Origin: Gemmatimonadota bacterium
GTDB lineage: Bacteria > Gemmatimonadota > Gemmatimonadetes > Gemmatimonadales > GWC2-71-9
Reading direction: 5' to 3'
NCBI GenBank assembly: GCA_022566515.1
Contig: JADFIT010000006.1
Span: 1 to 56,079 of the forward strand
DNA: 56,079 nt
The position numbers and the translations under genes were made by a program. Positions 9,180 through 17,182 of this stretch are shown here, piece by piece. The stretch's first letter is position 1; each line of letters starts with the position of its first letter. Below the pieces are notes generated by a model. It searched no databases and was not told where the DNA came from. It saw only the letters and a list, made by a program, of their open reading frames with translations.

Positions 9180-9763
9180 ACCCAGTCGCCTTTATCGGCA
9201 GCTTTCCAACAGCCGATTTTCAAGTCGAGCCATCCCTCCCGGAAGTTGCGTTTCTGGGCCGATCGAACGTCGGCAAGTCCTCGCTGATAAACGCCATCGT
9301 AGGACGAAAGGCCATCGCTCGAATCAGTAAGAGTCCCGGCAAGACACGGGAATGCAATGTTTACCGAATCGGCGAGCGGCTATACTTGGTGGACCTTCCG
9401 GGATATGGGTACGCTCGGGCTTCGAAGTCGGAGCGAAGCCGATTTGCCAAGCTGATAGAGACGTACTTGCGAACCCGAGAATCGCTTGCCGGACTGGTGT
9501 GGCTGCTCGACGTCAGACGTAACCCCTCTGCCGCGGATCTCGCGTTGGGCGACCAGCTGGCAGGGTGGGAAATTCCGGTGCTGGTGGCGATCACCAAGGG
9601 CGACAAGCTCACTCGTGCCAAGCGCTCGGAACGGATGCGCAGCATCCTAGGGGAGATCGGACTTCCGGAAGACCAAGCCGTGATGACCAGCGCCGTAACC
9701 AAGGAGGGGATCGAGGACTTGGAGGAAGCGATACTGGCCCTCGCGGCGGAGGTGCGGAGTTGA
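9176..9763 (+). CDS. engB: Ribosome-biogenesis GTPase EngB (YihA/YsxC)
   Basis: Small essential GTPase involved in assembly of the large ribosomal subunit. The G motifs are present: GRSNVGKSS (G1, from residue 28), a switch containing [14 protein letters not shown] (G3) and TKGD (G4). The likely start is a CTG at 9176 that overlaps the clpX stop (CTGA), preceded by AGGAAGGAAG at a normal distance. It gives a protein beginning [10 protein letters not shown]. The only in-frame ATG (9116) would add 20 residues encoded entirely inside clpX. There are no in-frame ATG, GTG or TTG codons between. 195 residues is family-typical. Confidence 0.93.
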   Translation: MNPVAFIGSFPTADFQVEPSLPEVAFLGRSNVGKSSLINAIVGRKAIARISKSPGKTRECNVYRIGERLYLVDLPGYGYARASKSERSRFAKLIETYLRTRESLAGLVWLLDVRRNPSAADLALGDQLAGWEIPVLVAITKGDKLTRAKRSERMRSILGEIGLPEDQAVMTSAVTKEGIEDLEEAILALAAEVRS

Positions 9764-10386
9764 TGGTGAGCCCCTTGAAGTGGGGGTGCCTGATGGCATT
9801 CGCCGCCGGTACGCTGCCCTTCGCGGCCCACCACGCGCGCGCCCAGGATACCACATCGCAGGACGAAGGTTTGCCGCCGGCCGGCTTGGGCTCACTGCGT
9901 CAGGAAGACATTGCGGTGCGCCTGGACCTGGGGAACGTGCAGTTCCGCATCATGCCCCTAGACGAGCTGATTCTCCGCTTGCTCGCACCGGACTCATACG
10001 CCGCCCTGCACTCGCTGCGGGAAGCCAGCGACGACGAAATACGACAGTCCGTGGAGCGCTTCGGTGTGACCGAGCCCGTAGCGTTCCTTGTCACCGTCTT
10101 CGGAAGGCAGGACCAGGCCGAGTTCGATCCCGAGCGGTTGGTCATCATCAGCCGCAACCGGCTTTTCCGGCCGATCGCCATCCTCCCCATCACCCCTCTG
10201 TGGAATCAACACAGGGTATCACAACGGGAAACGGCCGCGGCCATTTACCTGTTCGAAAACGGCATCGCGATGTTGGAACCGTTCACGGTGGAGTCCGACA
10301 GGGTGCGGTCGGACCAATGGGAGCGGTCGCTCCGGCGGATCGAAAGGGAACGCGCAAGAATCGCCAACCGACAACGCCGACAGTGA
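9763..10386 (+). CDS. Secreted protein of unknown function
   Basis: I do not recognise this 207-residue protein. Its start overlaps the engB stop by one base (TGATG), so it is probably translated with the clp-engB operon. It has a signal peptide (hydrophobic stretch CLMAFAAGTLPFAA, cleavage likely after ARA). The mature part is mixed alpha/beta with a central block about responding residues IAILPITPLWNQHR and ends in a very basic arginine-rich segment (RSLRRIERERARIANRQRR). No catalytic motif is visible. Periplasmic or outer-membrane-associated location is likely. Confidence 0.7.
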   Translation: MVSPLKWGCLMAFAAGTLPFAAHHARAQDTTSQDEGLPPAGLGSLRQEDIAVRLDLGNVQFRIMPLDELILRLLAPDSYAALHSLREASDDEIRQSVERFGVTEPVAFLVTVFGRQDQAEFDPERLVIISRNRLFRPIAILPITPLWNQHRVSQRETAAAIYLFENGIAMLEPFTVESDRVRSDQWERSLRRIERERARIANRQRRQ

Positions 10387-10432
10387 CAGCAACTGCGTAG
10401 CAAGCGGCGATTTGCACGTTCTCCCGCGGCAA

Positions 10433-12919
10433 CTATCGTCGAATTCTGAACCCGCCAAGAATTGTCCGCGGCAGTCCGGGCCTGGCGCCCGCAGGCTGCC
10501 TAGCCACGACATACGACTCGCCGGTGAGGTTCTGCACCGTTAGGTAAAGGGAACTCCACGGGCGAAGCCGGTAGTCCGCCGACACATTCAACACGGCAAA
10601 CGCGTCCGTACCCTCGTCTTCCCGCGCCGGCCCCTGACCGGCAACGGTACGCATCGTCGCCGAATAGTTCGCACCCACCGAGACCGACCAGCGCCTATGC
10701 TCAACTCCGATCCAAGCGCTGAGTTGCGTGGTGGGTATGTATGGCACCCGGTCACCCTTCTCGACCGATCCCCACGACTCAAAATCGCTGTCGAATGAGG
10801 TCTGGAACTCTGCTTTCGTGTAAGTGAACGTCAGACCCCACGGTACCGTGAAATTTGCTCCCCTCAAGGCGAGCGGGGCATATTGCACCGATGCTTCTAT
10901 GCCGGAGACGTCCACCGCCCCGCCATTGAACTGGTTCCCTACACCGCTCCCACCCGTGGCCAGTGTGGCGGCCCCGAGGATGTTGCTATAGTTGTTGAAG
11001 AACCCGACGATCTGGGCATTCATCTCACCGGTATTGTACCGGGCGCCGAGTTCGTAGTTTACGCTCGACTCGACCTCAGTTTCCTGATCCGCGCCGGGAC
11101 CTGGTGGACTGAACCCACGGTGGACACCGCCGAAGAGCCGCAGATCGTCGCGCAGCGCGTAGCTCACACCGATTCCCGGTATCAACACCTTCACGTTCTT
11201 CTCACGCACGCGATCGGGAGCGGTGCGATCGGGATCGTCCGTCCGATAATCGGTGCGGGTAAAATCGATCGTCTCGAACCGAACACCGGGAGTGACTTTC
11301 CACGGCCCGAAGCTGATCTGGTCCTGGACAAAGAGGGCTAGAGCCCTAGCGTCGCTGACGCGATTGGACTGGCTTCCTGGTGCGCCCGCCGTCGTAAGCT
11401 GCATCTGGTTCGCCACAAACTGAAAGGCGTCCTCATGCTGAAACCGGTCCTCCTGGTCTTCGTGGTACCGAGCACCGATCTCGATCTCGTGGCCGACCGA
11501 CCCTCCGGCAAACTGCACACCGACGACCGATTGAATGCCGTGAGCGAAATAGGAGCGATTGTTGGCCCGCACTCTGAGGTCGCCGGGGCCGGAATCGCCA
11601 CCGCGGAGCACCGTCATCTCCACAGGGAAATCGCCGGGCCGCTCCAGTATTCGGCTGATGTTGGTTCCCCCAACGCTCTGGAGCTTGTACCAGTTTCTTT
11701 CCGTCTCGTTGCGATACAGGGTAGTCGTGAGGTCGAAATGTCCACCCGGGCGAACGAAATAGCGGACGTGAAGCTGCCTGTGTTTGACGTTCATGACGTC
11801 CTGTCGGGAAGCCGGATACCGCAGATTGGGGCTCACGGCGAAGTCGGCTTGGGTCAATCCCAGGTATGTCTCGTCTGAGCGCTGTCTGTTGTAGCCGAGC
11901 TTCACCTCGAGTTCCTGATAGGTCGACTTGCGAGGGTCCGTATTAACCCGAAACTTGGCGTTGTAGTCTCCGATGTCGAAGCCCGTTCCCCCTTCCAAGA
12001 GCCTCTTGAACCCGTCCGTCACCATCCGATACCCTTGAACCATCCAACCGAAGTTGGGTTGGGAGCCTCCGACCATGGCGTTGATACGCCGGGTGGCGTG
12101 GGCGCCCCCCGCCAGCTCCGCACGGGCCTGGAACTCGTCGGGAATAGGTGTGGAGACCAGGTTGATCGCCCCGCCAACCGTGCGCGGCCCGTACTTGATC
12201 TGACTCGACCCCTTGCGCACCTCTATGCCGTGCATCCGGCCGATGACGGGGAAGTAATAGGCAGATGGCGCGGCATAGGGAGCAGGCGCAATGAGGATTC
12301 CGTCCTCCATGAGAGTGATCTTGGAGGAGCGCTGCGATCCAGACCCGCGCAGGCCGATGTTGGGTCGCAGGCCGAAGCCTTCTTCCTCTTGGATGTTGAC
12401 GCCGGGAACTCGACGGAGGGTTTGGTGCACATCGTGGAAGGGGTTCCGTTGCGTGATCTCCTCGCCGACAATGACGTGAACCGAGCCGGGAATGTCGTCG
12501 AGGTTGCGGGCCAGCTCCGTTCGGCTGCGCAGCACTTCTATCGCCGGCAGGCGAACTACCCCTGCCTCCAGGGCGACGTCCAGAACCGTTTCTCCCCCGG
12601 CTCGCAGTTCGATCGATTCCCGCCTCACGACGCGTCCGATCATCCGAACGACGACGGTGTACTTGCCAGCCGGCAGCCCGCTCAACTCGTAGCGGCCCTG
12701 CCGGTCGGTGCGAGCCCGAACATCGAGTGGCACGACCTCGATGAAGGCGCCCGACAGCGGCTCCCGGGAATCGGCTTCCAGGACAACCCCGACCAACCTG
12801 GCCGTGGGGGGTGGTGCTTGACCCAAAGCCGCGGATACGAAGCCGGCTGCGAGGAAGGAAAGGGCGAAGAGAAGCGTGGCGCCGTGTCGAGTGCGTCTGC
12901 TATTGGTTGTCTTGAACAT
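10433..12919 (-). CDS. TonB-dependent outer-membrane receptor, probably for iron chelates
   Basis: Outer-membrane active transporter of 828 residues. The signal peptide covers about 1-33. A carboxypeptidase-regulatory-like beta domain follows (about 40-110, GVVLEADSREPLSGAFI...). The plug domain starts near 125 (IPGSVHVIVGEEITQRNP, later RGSGSQRS), and the rest is a 22-strand-type barrel. The C-terminus ends ILGGFRIRR, a fair barrel-closing strand. A Fur-type operator lies 48 bases upstream of the start, so iron-repressed synthesis and uptake of a ferric siderophore or ferric dicitrate-like ligand is likely, although the ligand itself cannot be read. No TonB, ExbB or ExbD genes are nearby. 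Confidence 0.92.
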   Translation of the reverse strand: MFKTTNSRRTRHGATLLFALSFLAAGFVSAALGQAPPPTARLVGVVLEADSREPLSGAFIEVVPLDVRARTDRQGRYELSGLPAGKYTVVVRMIGRVVRRESIELRAGGETVLDVALEAGVVRLPAIEVLRSRTELARNLDDIPGSVHVIVGEEITQRNPFHDVHQTLRRVPGVNIQEEEGFGLRPNIGLRGSGSQRSSKITLMEDGILIAPAPYAAPSAYYFPVIGRMHGIEVRKGSSQIKYGPRTVGGAINLVSTPIPDEFQARAELAGGAHATRRINAMVGGSQPNFGWMVQGYRMVTDGFKRLLEGGTGFDIGDYNAKFRVNTDPRKSTYQELEVKLGYNRQRSDETYLGLTQADFAVSPNLRYPASRQDVMNVKHRQLHVRYFVRPGGHFDLTTTLYRNETERNWYKLQSVGGTNISRILERPGDFPVEMTVLRGGDSGPGDLRVRANNRSYFAHGIQSVVGVQFAGGSVGHEIEIGARYHEDQEDRFQHEDAFQFVANQMQLTTAGAPGSQSNRVSDARALALFVQDQISFGPWKVTPGVRFETIDFTRTDYRTDDPDRTAPDRVREKNVKVLIPGIGVSYALRDDLRLFGGVHRGFSPPGPGADQETEVESSVNYELGARYNTGEMNAQIVGFFNNYSNILGAATLATGGSGVGNQFNGGAVDVSGIEASVQYAPLALRGANFTVPWGLTFTYTKAEFQTSFDSDFESWGSVEKGDRVPYIPTTQLSAWIGVEHRRWSVSVGANYSATMRTVAGQGPAREDEGTDAFAVLNVSADYRLRPWSSLYLTVQNLTGESYVVARQPAGARPGLPRTILGGFRIRR

Positions 12920-12966
12920 GCAGTCCAGCGACTTTTCGTAAGGTTGATTGTGGCACTAGTTGCAAA

Positions 12967-12981
12967 TGAGAATCATTTTCA
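12967..12981. promoter_or_regulatory. Fur box between divergent genes
   Basis: TGAGAAT-C-ATTTTCA, a 7-1-7 inverted repeat that matches the classical Fur consensus TGATAAT-N-ATTATCA at 12 of 14 arm positions. It lies in the 140-base gap between the minus-strand TonB receptor and the plus-strand acyltransferase. It is well placed to repress the receptor, and possibly both genes, when iron is plentiful. Confidence 0.75.
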
Positions 12982-13059
12982 ATATCATCGCAGTGAAAGC
13001 TAACAACCCGTCATCCTGCCAGTCAACTCCGTATTTTTACCTACCCGAGGGGGTAAATC

Positions 13060-13908
13060 ATGGTGCTGCGTCCGTTGCGGTCCCTCGCCTATCCAGAGCC
13101 TTTCGCTGGGATCATCGATCGATGGTTGGGGGACATCGAGGAGCAGTTGCAGGACCCCGGCTGTGATCGTTACGAGCTGTGCCGGCGTACTCTCCTCGAC
13201 CTCTACTACCCTGATCTGGGGAATTACGACGACTTGGTGGCAGACCCGGCCACCTCACACGCAACTCGCGCCGCGCTGCTGGGCCTCGATCCCCACAACG
13301 TCACCCTGGAGCCCGAGTACTACCATGAGATCGACACCGAGCAATACGCCCGCGTCAAACCGCTCCTGTGGCTGTGGCAGAGCTTCGACCGCTCGCTGCT
13401 CGGCGGAGGAAACGTTGCCGTCGGTGTCCGGCTCCGCCGTATCTTGGCATCGCACATCTTCAAACACTGTGGCAAGAACTTCAAATGCTTCCAGTACGTA
13501 GAGTTCTCGTTCGGTTATCAGATGGAGGTCGGCGACGACGTCGCCGTACACCGACATGTTCTGCTCGACGACCGGGGGGGCATCGTGCTGGGCAATCGGG
13601 TGTCGATCGCCGATTACGCGAACATCTACAGCCATACCCACAGCATCACCGATCAGCTGGACGTTACAAACGCGACGACCATTCTCGAAGACGGCGTGCG
13701 AATCACCTATCACGCCACCGTCCTAGCAGGCGTGAAGGTCGGGGAGGAATCGATGCTGGGTGCGGTAGCGCTCGCCACACGAGACGTGCGGCCCTATCAC
13801 GTCAACTTGGGGATTCCCGCCAAGTCCGTACGGGTGAAGCCGAATGCGCCCACGGAAGATCAGGTGACGCTGGACAGCGCCCGCAGGAGGGAGGTGAAAG
13901 ACTCGTGA
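13060..13908 (+). CDS. Left-handed beta-helix (hexapeptide) acyltransferase
   Basis: Probable O-acetyltransferase of 282 residues. The C-terminal half (about 140-260) shows hexapeptide-repeat rungs (VGDDVAVHRHVLLDD, VLGNRVSIADYANIYSHTH, VRITYHATVLAGVKVGEES) with the catalytic-type histidines of the LacA/CysE/WcaF group and the ending VNLGIPAKSVR. The N-terminal 100 residues are unlike standard maltose acetyltransferases and include a Tyr/Asp-rich segment. The ATG at 13060 has a G-rich ribosome site (GAGGGGG). It is divergent from the TonB receptor and shares its Fur-box region. It ends 5 bases from the convergent PilB-like gene. The acceptor is unknown. Confidence 0.8.
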   Translation: MVLRPLRSLAYPEPFAGIIDRWLGDIEEQLQDPGCDRYELCRRTLLDLYYPDLGNYDDLVADPATSHATRAALLGLDPHNVTLEPEYYHEIDTEQYARVKPLLWLWQSFDRSLLGGGNVAVGVRLRRILASHIFKHCGKNFKCFQYVEFSFGYQMEVGDDVAVHRHVLLDDRGGIVLGNRVSIADYANIYSHTHSITDQLDVTNATTILEDGVRITYHATVLAGVKVGEESMLGAVALATRDVRPYHVNLGIPAKSVRVKPNAPTEDQVTLDSARRREVKDS

Positions 13909-13913
13909 GAGCG

Positions 13914-16172
13914 TTAGCGGCGGGTTCGCGCCAAGACGGCCTGAATCCGGGCTGAGAGGGCCCGGGCCCGGAACGGCTTGCTCAAAAAATCATCGGCACC
14001 AAGCTCGAAAACCCTCACCTCGTTGTCTTCGTCGCCCTTGGCCGTTAGCACGATGATGGGAAGGTCCGCGGTGGCCTGGCGCGACCGTAGTTGAGTAATC
14101 ACGCCGTAGCCGTCCAACCCCGGCAGATTGAGATCGAGAACCAGAATGTCGGGGGCATGCGTGTCCACCTGCTCCAGCGCCTGCGCGCCATCTTTAGCTT
14201 CGAACACCGTGTAGCCGTCCCGCTCCAGCAAGTCTCGCATCACCCGACGCAGTTGGTTTTCGTCGTCGACGAGGAGCACTCGAATGCCGGCGGAGCCGTC
14301 GCCCGCCTCTTCGACGGTCGAGACTCCGTCGACCAATTCGAACCGGTCGGTCACCTGATCCCGAAGAGTCGCCACCGCAGGCGACACGACGCCGGCCGGC
14401 GCACTCTCCCCGTCGGATGACTCCGTCGCCGGCCCGGCTGGGCCAGACGGCCGAGCCCGAACGTCGCCGTTCCTCACTTCGTCGTCCTGCGGCATGTCGA
14501 CTACCCGGAGCAGCTCCTCGATGGTGGATTCGCCCTCAATCACATGTGCCAGGCCACTATGCCACATCGACCGCATGCCTTCCGCCGAGGCCGCATCCGC
14601 AATCTTGTCGGCGGTCGCACCACTGGTAATCAGCCGCTCGATTCTGGGCGTTACTTTCAGGATCTCAACGATGGAAAAGCGGCCCCGATATCCGGTCATG
14701 GCACACTCGGGGCACCCCACCGCTCTCCGGAGACTGGAGCCATCGGGAATCCATTCCTGGAGTTTCCGCGCAGGAGCTTCGGACCGTTCCTCTCGACACG
14801 CCGTGCATAGGGTGCGCATTAGCCGCTGCGCCACCACGCCACGAAGCGAGGAGCCGATCTTGAACCCCTGCACTCCGATGTCGGCCAATCGGGTGACTGC
14901 GTTTGCGGCGTCGTTGGTGTGAAGCGTCGACAACACGAGGTGACCGGTCAGGGAGGCCTGGACGGCGATTTCCGCGGTTTCCAGATCGCGAATCTCACCC
15001 ACCAGCACCACGTCGGGGTCCTGTCTGAGGATCGATCGCAGCGCGGCTGCGAAGGTGAGACCGGCCTTTTCGTGCACCTGGACCTGGACGATGCCGGGCA
15101 GCCGGTACTCGACAGGATCCTCCACCGTAACGATGTTGACACCCTCGGACTGAATGTGCCTGATGGCCGAATACAGGGTGGTAGTCTTTCCGGACCCGGT
15201 CGGCCCGGTTACTAGGATGATGCCATCCCGGAATTCCAGCAGTTGTTCAATGGACGCCGCCTCTTCATCGCTGAACCCGAGGGCGTCCAGGCTGAGAACC
15301 GTCCGACTCGAATCGAGGATTCGAATGACGACCTTCTCCCCTTGGGAAACCGGCAGCGTCGACACCCGAAGATCTATGGCGACGGAGTTCACGACCACAC
15401 GGGCACGCCCATCCTGGGGCCGGAGCCGGTTGGCGATGTCCAGCGATGCTATGATCTTCAGACGTGAAATCAATGGGAGCCCCGCCGCTCTCGGGATCTT
15501 CATGATCTGCCGCAACACGCCGTCGATGCGGTAGCGGACGGCGACACCACCCTCCTCCGGCTCGATGTGTATGTCGCTGGCCCGCGATAGGATTCCCTCG
15601 GACAGAATGAGATCCACCATCCTCACGACCGGCCGCTGCGACGCCTCCGCCTCCGAGATGACCAGCTCTTCCTTTTCTTCCTTCTCGTCGAGCATGGTGA
15701 TCTGGGCGTTGGAATCGCCCATGCCCTCGATGATCCTCTCCATCACGTTCTCTGGGCGGTACAGCTCGTCGATACGCTCTGCGATCACCGCCGGGCTGGC
15801 GAGGAGGAGGCGCACCTCCCGTCCCGTAGCGAAAGCGAGGGTCTTTTCACAGTCGAGGTCGAAGGGGTTCGCCGTAGCGATCTCCAAATAGGAGTCCGTG
15901 CCCCGGACGGGAAGGATGTGATACTTGCGGGCCTGCGCTTCCGTGACCAGGGCCTTGGCTGCACGCTCCATCTGCGACAAATCCGCAATTTTTACTCGAA
16001 ACCGCGTGGCGAGGGCACTCAGGATCTCCGAGTCCGTGGCCATATCGCACAACACGGCCGTCTCCCACAGCGACGAAGCGGCCTGCTTGCTCATCCGGAG
16101 TTCCTCCAACTTATCTTCGCCGAGGAGTTGCCTCATGGTGCCGGCAAGCCATTCATCCCGAAACTTGGCCAA
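13914..16172 (-). CDS. PilB/GspE-type secretion ATPase fused to a C-terminal receiver domain
   Basis: Hexameric ATPase that powers pilus extension or type II secretion, here with an added signalling domain. Residues 1 to about 150 match the GspE N-terminal domain. The ATPase core follows with Walker A GPTGSGKTTTL near 322, the Asp box, DPDVVLVGEIRD (Walker B, near 390) and the His box TLHTNDA. A zinc-type tetracysteine (CTAC...CPEC, near 455-490) is present. After a Pro/Gly/Ser-rich linker (about 565-630) comes a complete receiver domain (about 633-752) with acidic pocket VDDE, phospho-acceptor Asp in LVLDLNLPG near 680, conserved Thr (VLTAKG) and Lys (SKPF). ATPase activity is therefore probably controlled by phosphorylation. 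No kinase gene is adjacent. Confidence 0.92.
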   Translation of the reverse strand: MAKFRDEWLAGTMRQLLGEDKLEELRMSKQAASSLWETAVLCDMATDSEILSALATRFRVKIADLSQMERAAKALVTEAQARKYHILPVRGTDSYLEIATANPFDLDCEKTLAFATGREVRLLLASPAVIAERIDELYRPENVMERIIEGMGDSNAQITMLDEKEEKEELVISEAEASQRPVVRMVDLILSEGILSRASDIHIEPEEGGVAVRYRIDGVLRQIMKIPRAAGLPLISRLKIIASLDIANRLRPQDGRARVVVNSVAIDLRVSTLPVSQGEKVVIRILDSSRTVLSLDALGFSDEEAASIEQLLEFRDGIILVTGPTGSGKTTTLYSAIRHIQSEGVNIVTVEDPVEYRLPGIVQVQVHEKAGLTFAAALRSILRQDPDVVLVGEIRDLETAEIAVQASLTGHLVLSTLHTNDAANAVTRLADIGVQGFKIGSSLRGVVAQRLMRTLCTACREERSEAPARKLQEWIPDGSSLRRAVGCPECAMTGYRGRFSIVEILKVTPRIERLITSGATADKIADAASAEGMRSMWHSGLAHVIEGESTIEELLRVVDMPQDDEVRNGDVRARPSGPAGPATESSDGESAPAGVVSPAVATLRDQVTDRFELVDGVSTVEEAGDGSAGIRVLLVDDENQLRRVMRDLLERDGYTVFEAKDGAQALEQVDTHAPDILVLDLNLPGLDGYGVITQLRSRQATADLPIIVLTAKGDEDNEVRVFELGADDFLSKPFRARALSARIQAVLARTRR

Positions 16173-16438
16173 TCTCTAACTTTCTCCACATGCGCGGCGG
16201 GATCGCCCCTCGCACATTCAAGGTAAATCAGCCGGAAAACCCGACAACCGCCCCCCCTCCCCTACCCTCCCAGACCACGGGACACATTGCCCGGAGTCAC
16301 CACAGCCAGCTCTGGGAACCAAGACCGGCAGGTCAGGGGTACCACTCTCTGCCGGTGACGCGCCGAACGCGAGGGGACGCCCCGCGTCCGGTGCACGGTT
16401 GCCGACGACCCTGAGAAGGGAGGATTTCCACCAAGCCC
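16173..16438. other. Divergent intergenic region with a strong GC hairpin
   Basis: This 266-base gap separates the PilB-like gene and the lipoprotein gene. It has a C-rich run near 16250 and a stable hairpin GGACGC-CCC-GCGTCC near 16374-16390 about 50 bases before the lipoprotein start. There is no T tract, so it is not an intrinsic terminator. I could not match it to a known riboswitch. Confidence 0.4.
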
Positions 16439-17104
16439 ATGATACAGGAGTCCCGGTTGCACCAAACCGAATGCCTGCGGGGCGCGTACGGTTCTCCAAC
16501 CCTCCGAATATTGCGGTGGCAGGCCCTGGCGGCAACCATGGCCTCCGCCCTGACGGCCGGATGCGGTGATGTCCTGAACCCCGAAGCACAGGTTCTGGCG
16601 GTCTCCGAACTCCTGATTCTGGCCCAGCAGCCCACCGCTCCGTCTCCGCCAACTGCCGTGTTCCACGTGTTCAACTCCAAGATCACGGCCCGCTCGATCG
16701 TTCATGGCGATGAGTTCAACACGCCCTTTCTCACCATCGAGTTTCCGACCTCGTGCCTGGCAACGGTCGACGGTCAGACGCTGGGGCAGGGAGATTCCGT
16801 ATTGGTCACCCTACGCCCAGCCCCAGGGCAGTACGGGTTCACGTTGTCCCCCCTCGGCCTGACCCTCACGAGCGGCTGTGGCGCCACGGCGAATCTGTCC
16901 TTTGGCCGCTACGGTGACCTGAGCGTCGCCGACGGGTCCTCAACATACCTGGACCACGCGGCCTATGCTGCCGCCCTGGACCTGTGGCGGGAGACGGGTC
17001 CCGGCAGGTGGGAGGTAGTTCCGAACTCGGGGCCTTCCGGGAATGATTCCGTTGAGGGCACCGTGGCGGGGAGCGGCTCGTATCTGCTGGCGGCCCCGAG
17101 GTAG
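16439..17104 (+). CDS. Predicted lipoprotein of unknown function
   Basis: A 221-residue protein with a basic N-terminus, a hydrophobic stretch and the lipobox LTAGC near residue 42, so it is probably lipid-anchored. A shorter start further in (the ATG before ASALTAGC region) would give a more usual signal length. The mature part is beta-rich with two spaced cysteines (TSCLATVDG and TSGCGATAN) that may pair. It ends YLLAAPR. I recognise no family. It lies 78 bases before the probable start of the FHA-cyclase gene on the same strand. Confidence 0.6.
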   Translation: MIQESRLHQTECLRGAYGSPTLRILRWQALAATMASALTAGCGDVLNPEAQVLAVSELLILAQQPTAPSPPTAVFHVFNSKITARSIVHGDEFNTPFLTIEFPTSCLATVDGQTLGQGDSVLVTLRPAPGQYGFTLSPLGLTLTSGCGATANLSFGRYGDLSVADGSSTYLDHAAYAAALDLWRETGPGRWEVVPNSGPSGNDSVEGTVAGSGSYLLAAPR

Positions 17105-17182
17105 TCGGCCGGCATCGCACCACACTCCCCTTTCCCTTCCTGCCACTCCCCAACCATATTGACCGCCTCAGGAGCAGATCTG

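Noticed and set aside
12035-13003. 322-residue plus-strand frame antisense to the TonB receptor
   Set aside because: Lies fully over a well-supported receptor gene and shows no family motif; it is a GC-rich antisense shadow.
16320-16400. Possible riboswitch before the lipoprotein gene
   Set aside because: There is a stable hairpin, but I could not match the conserved bases of c-di-GMP or other known classes.
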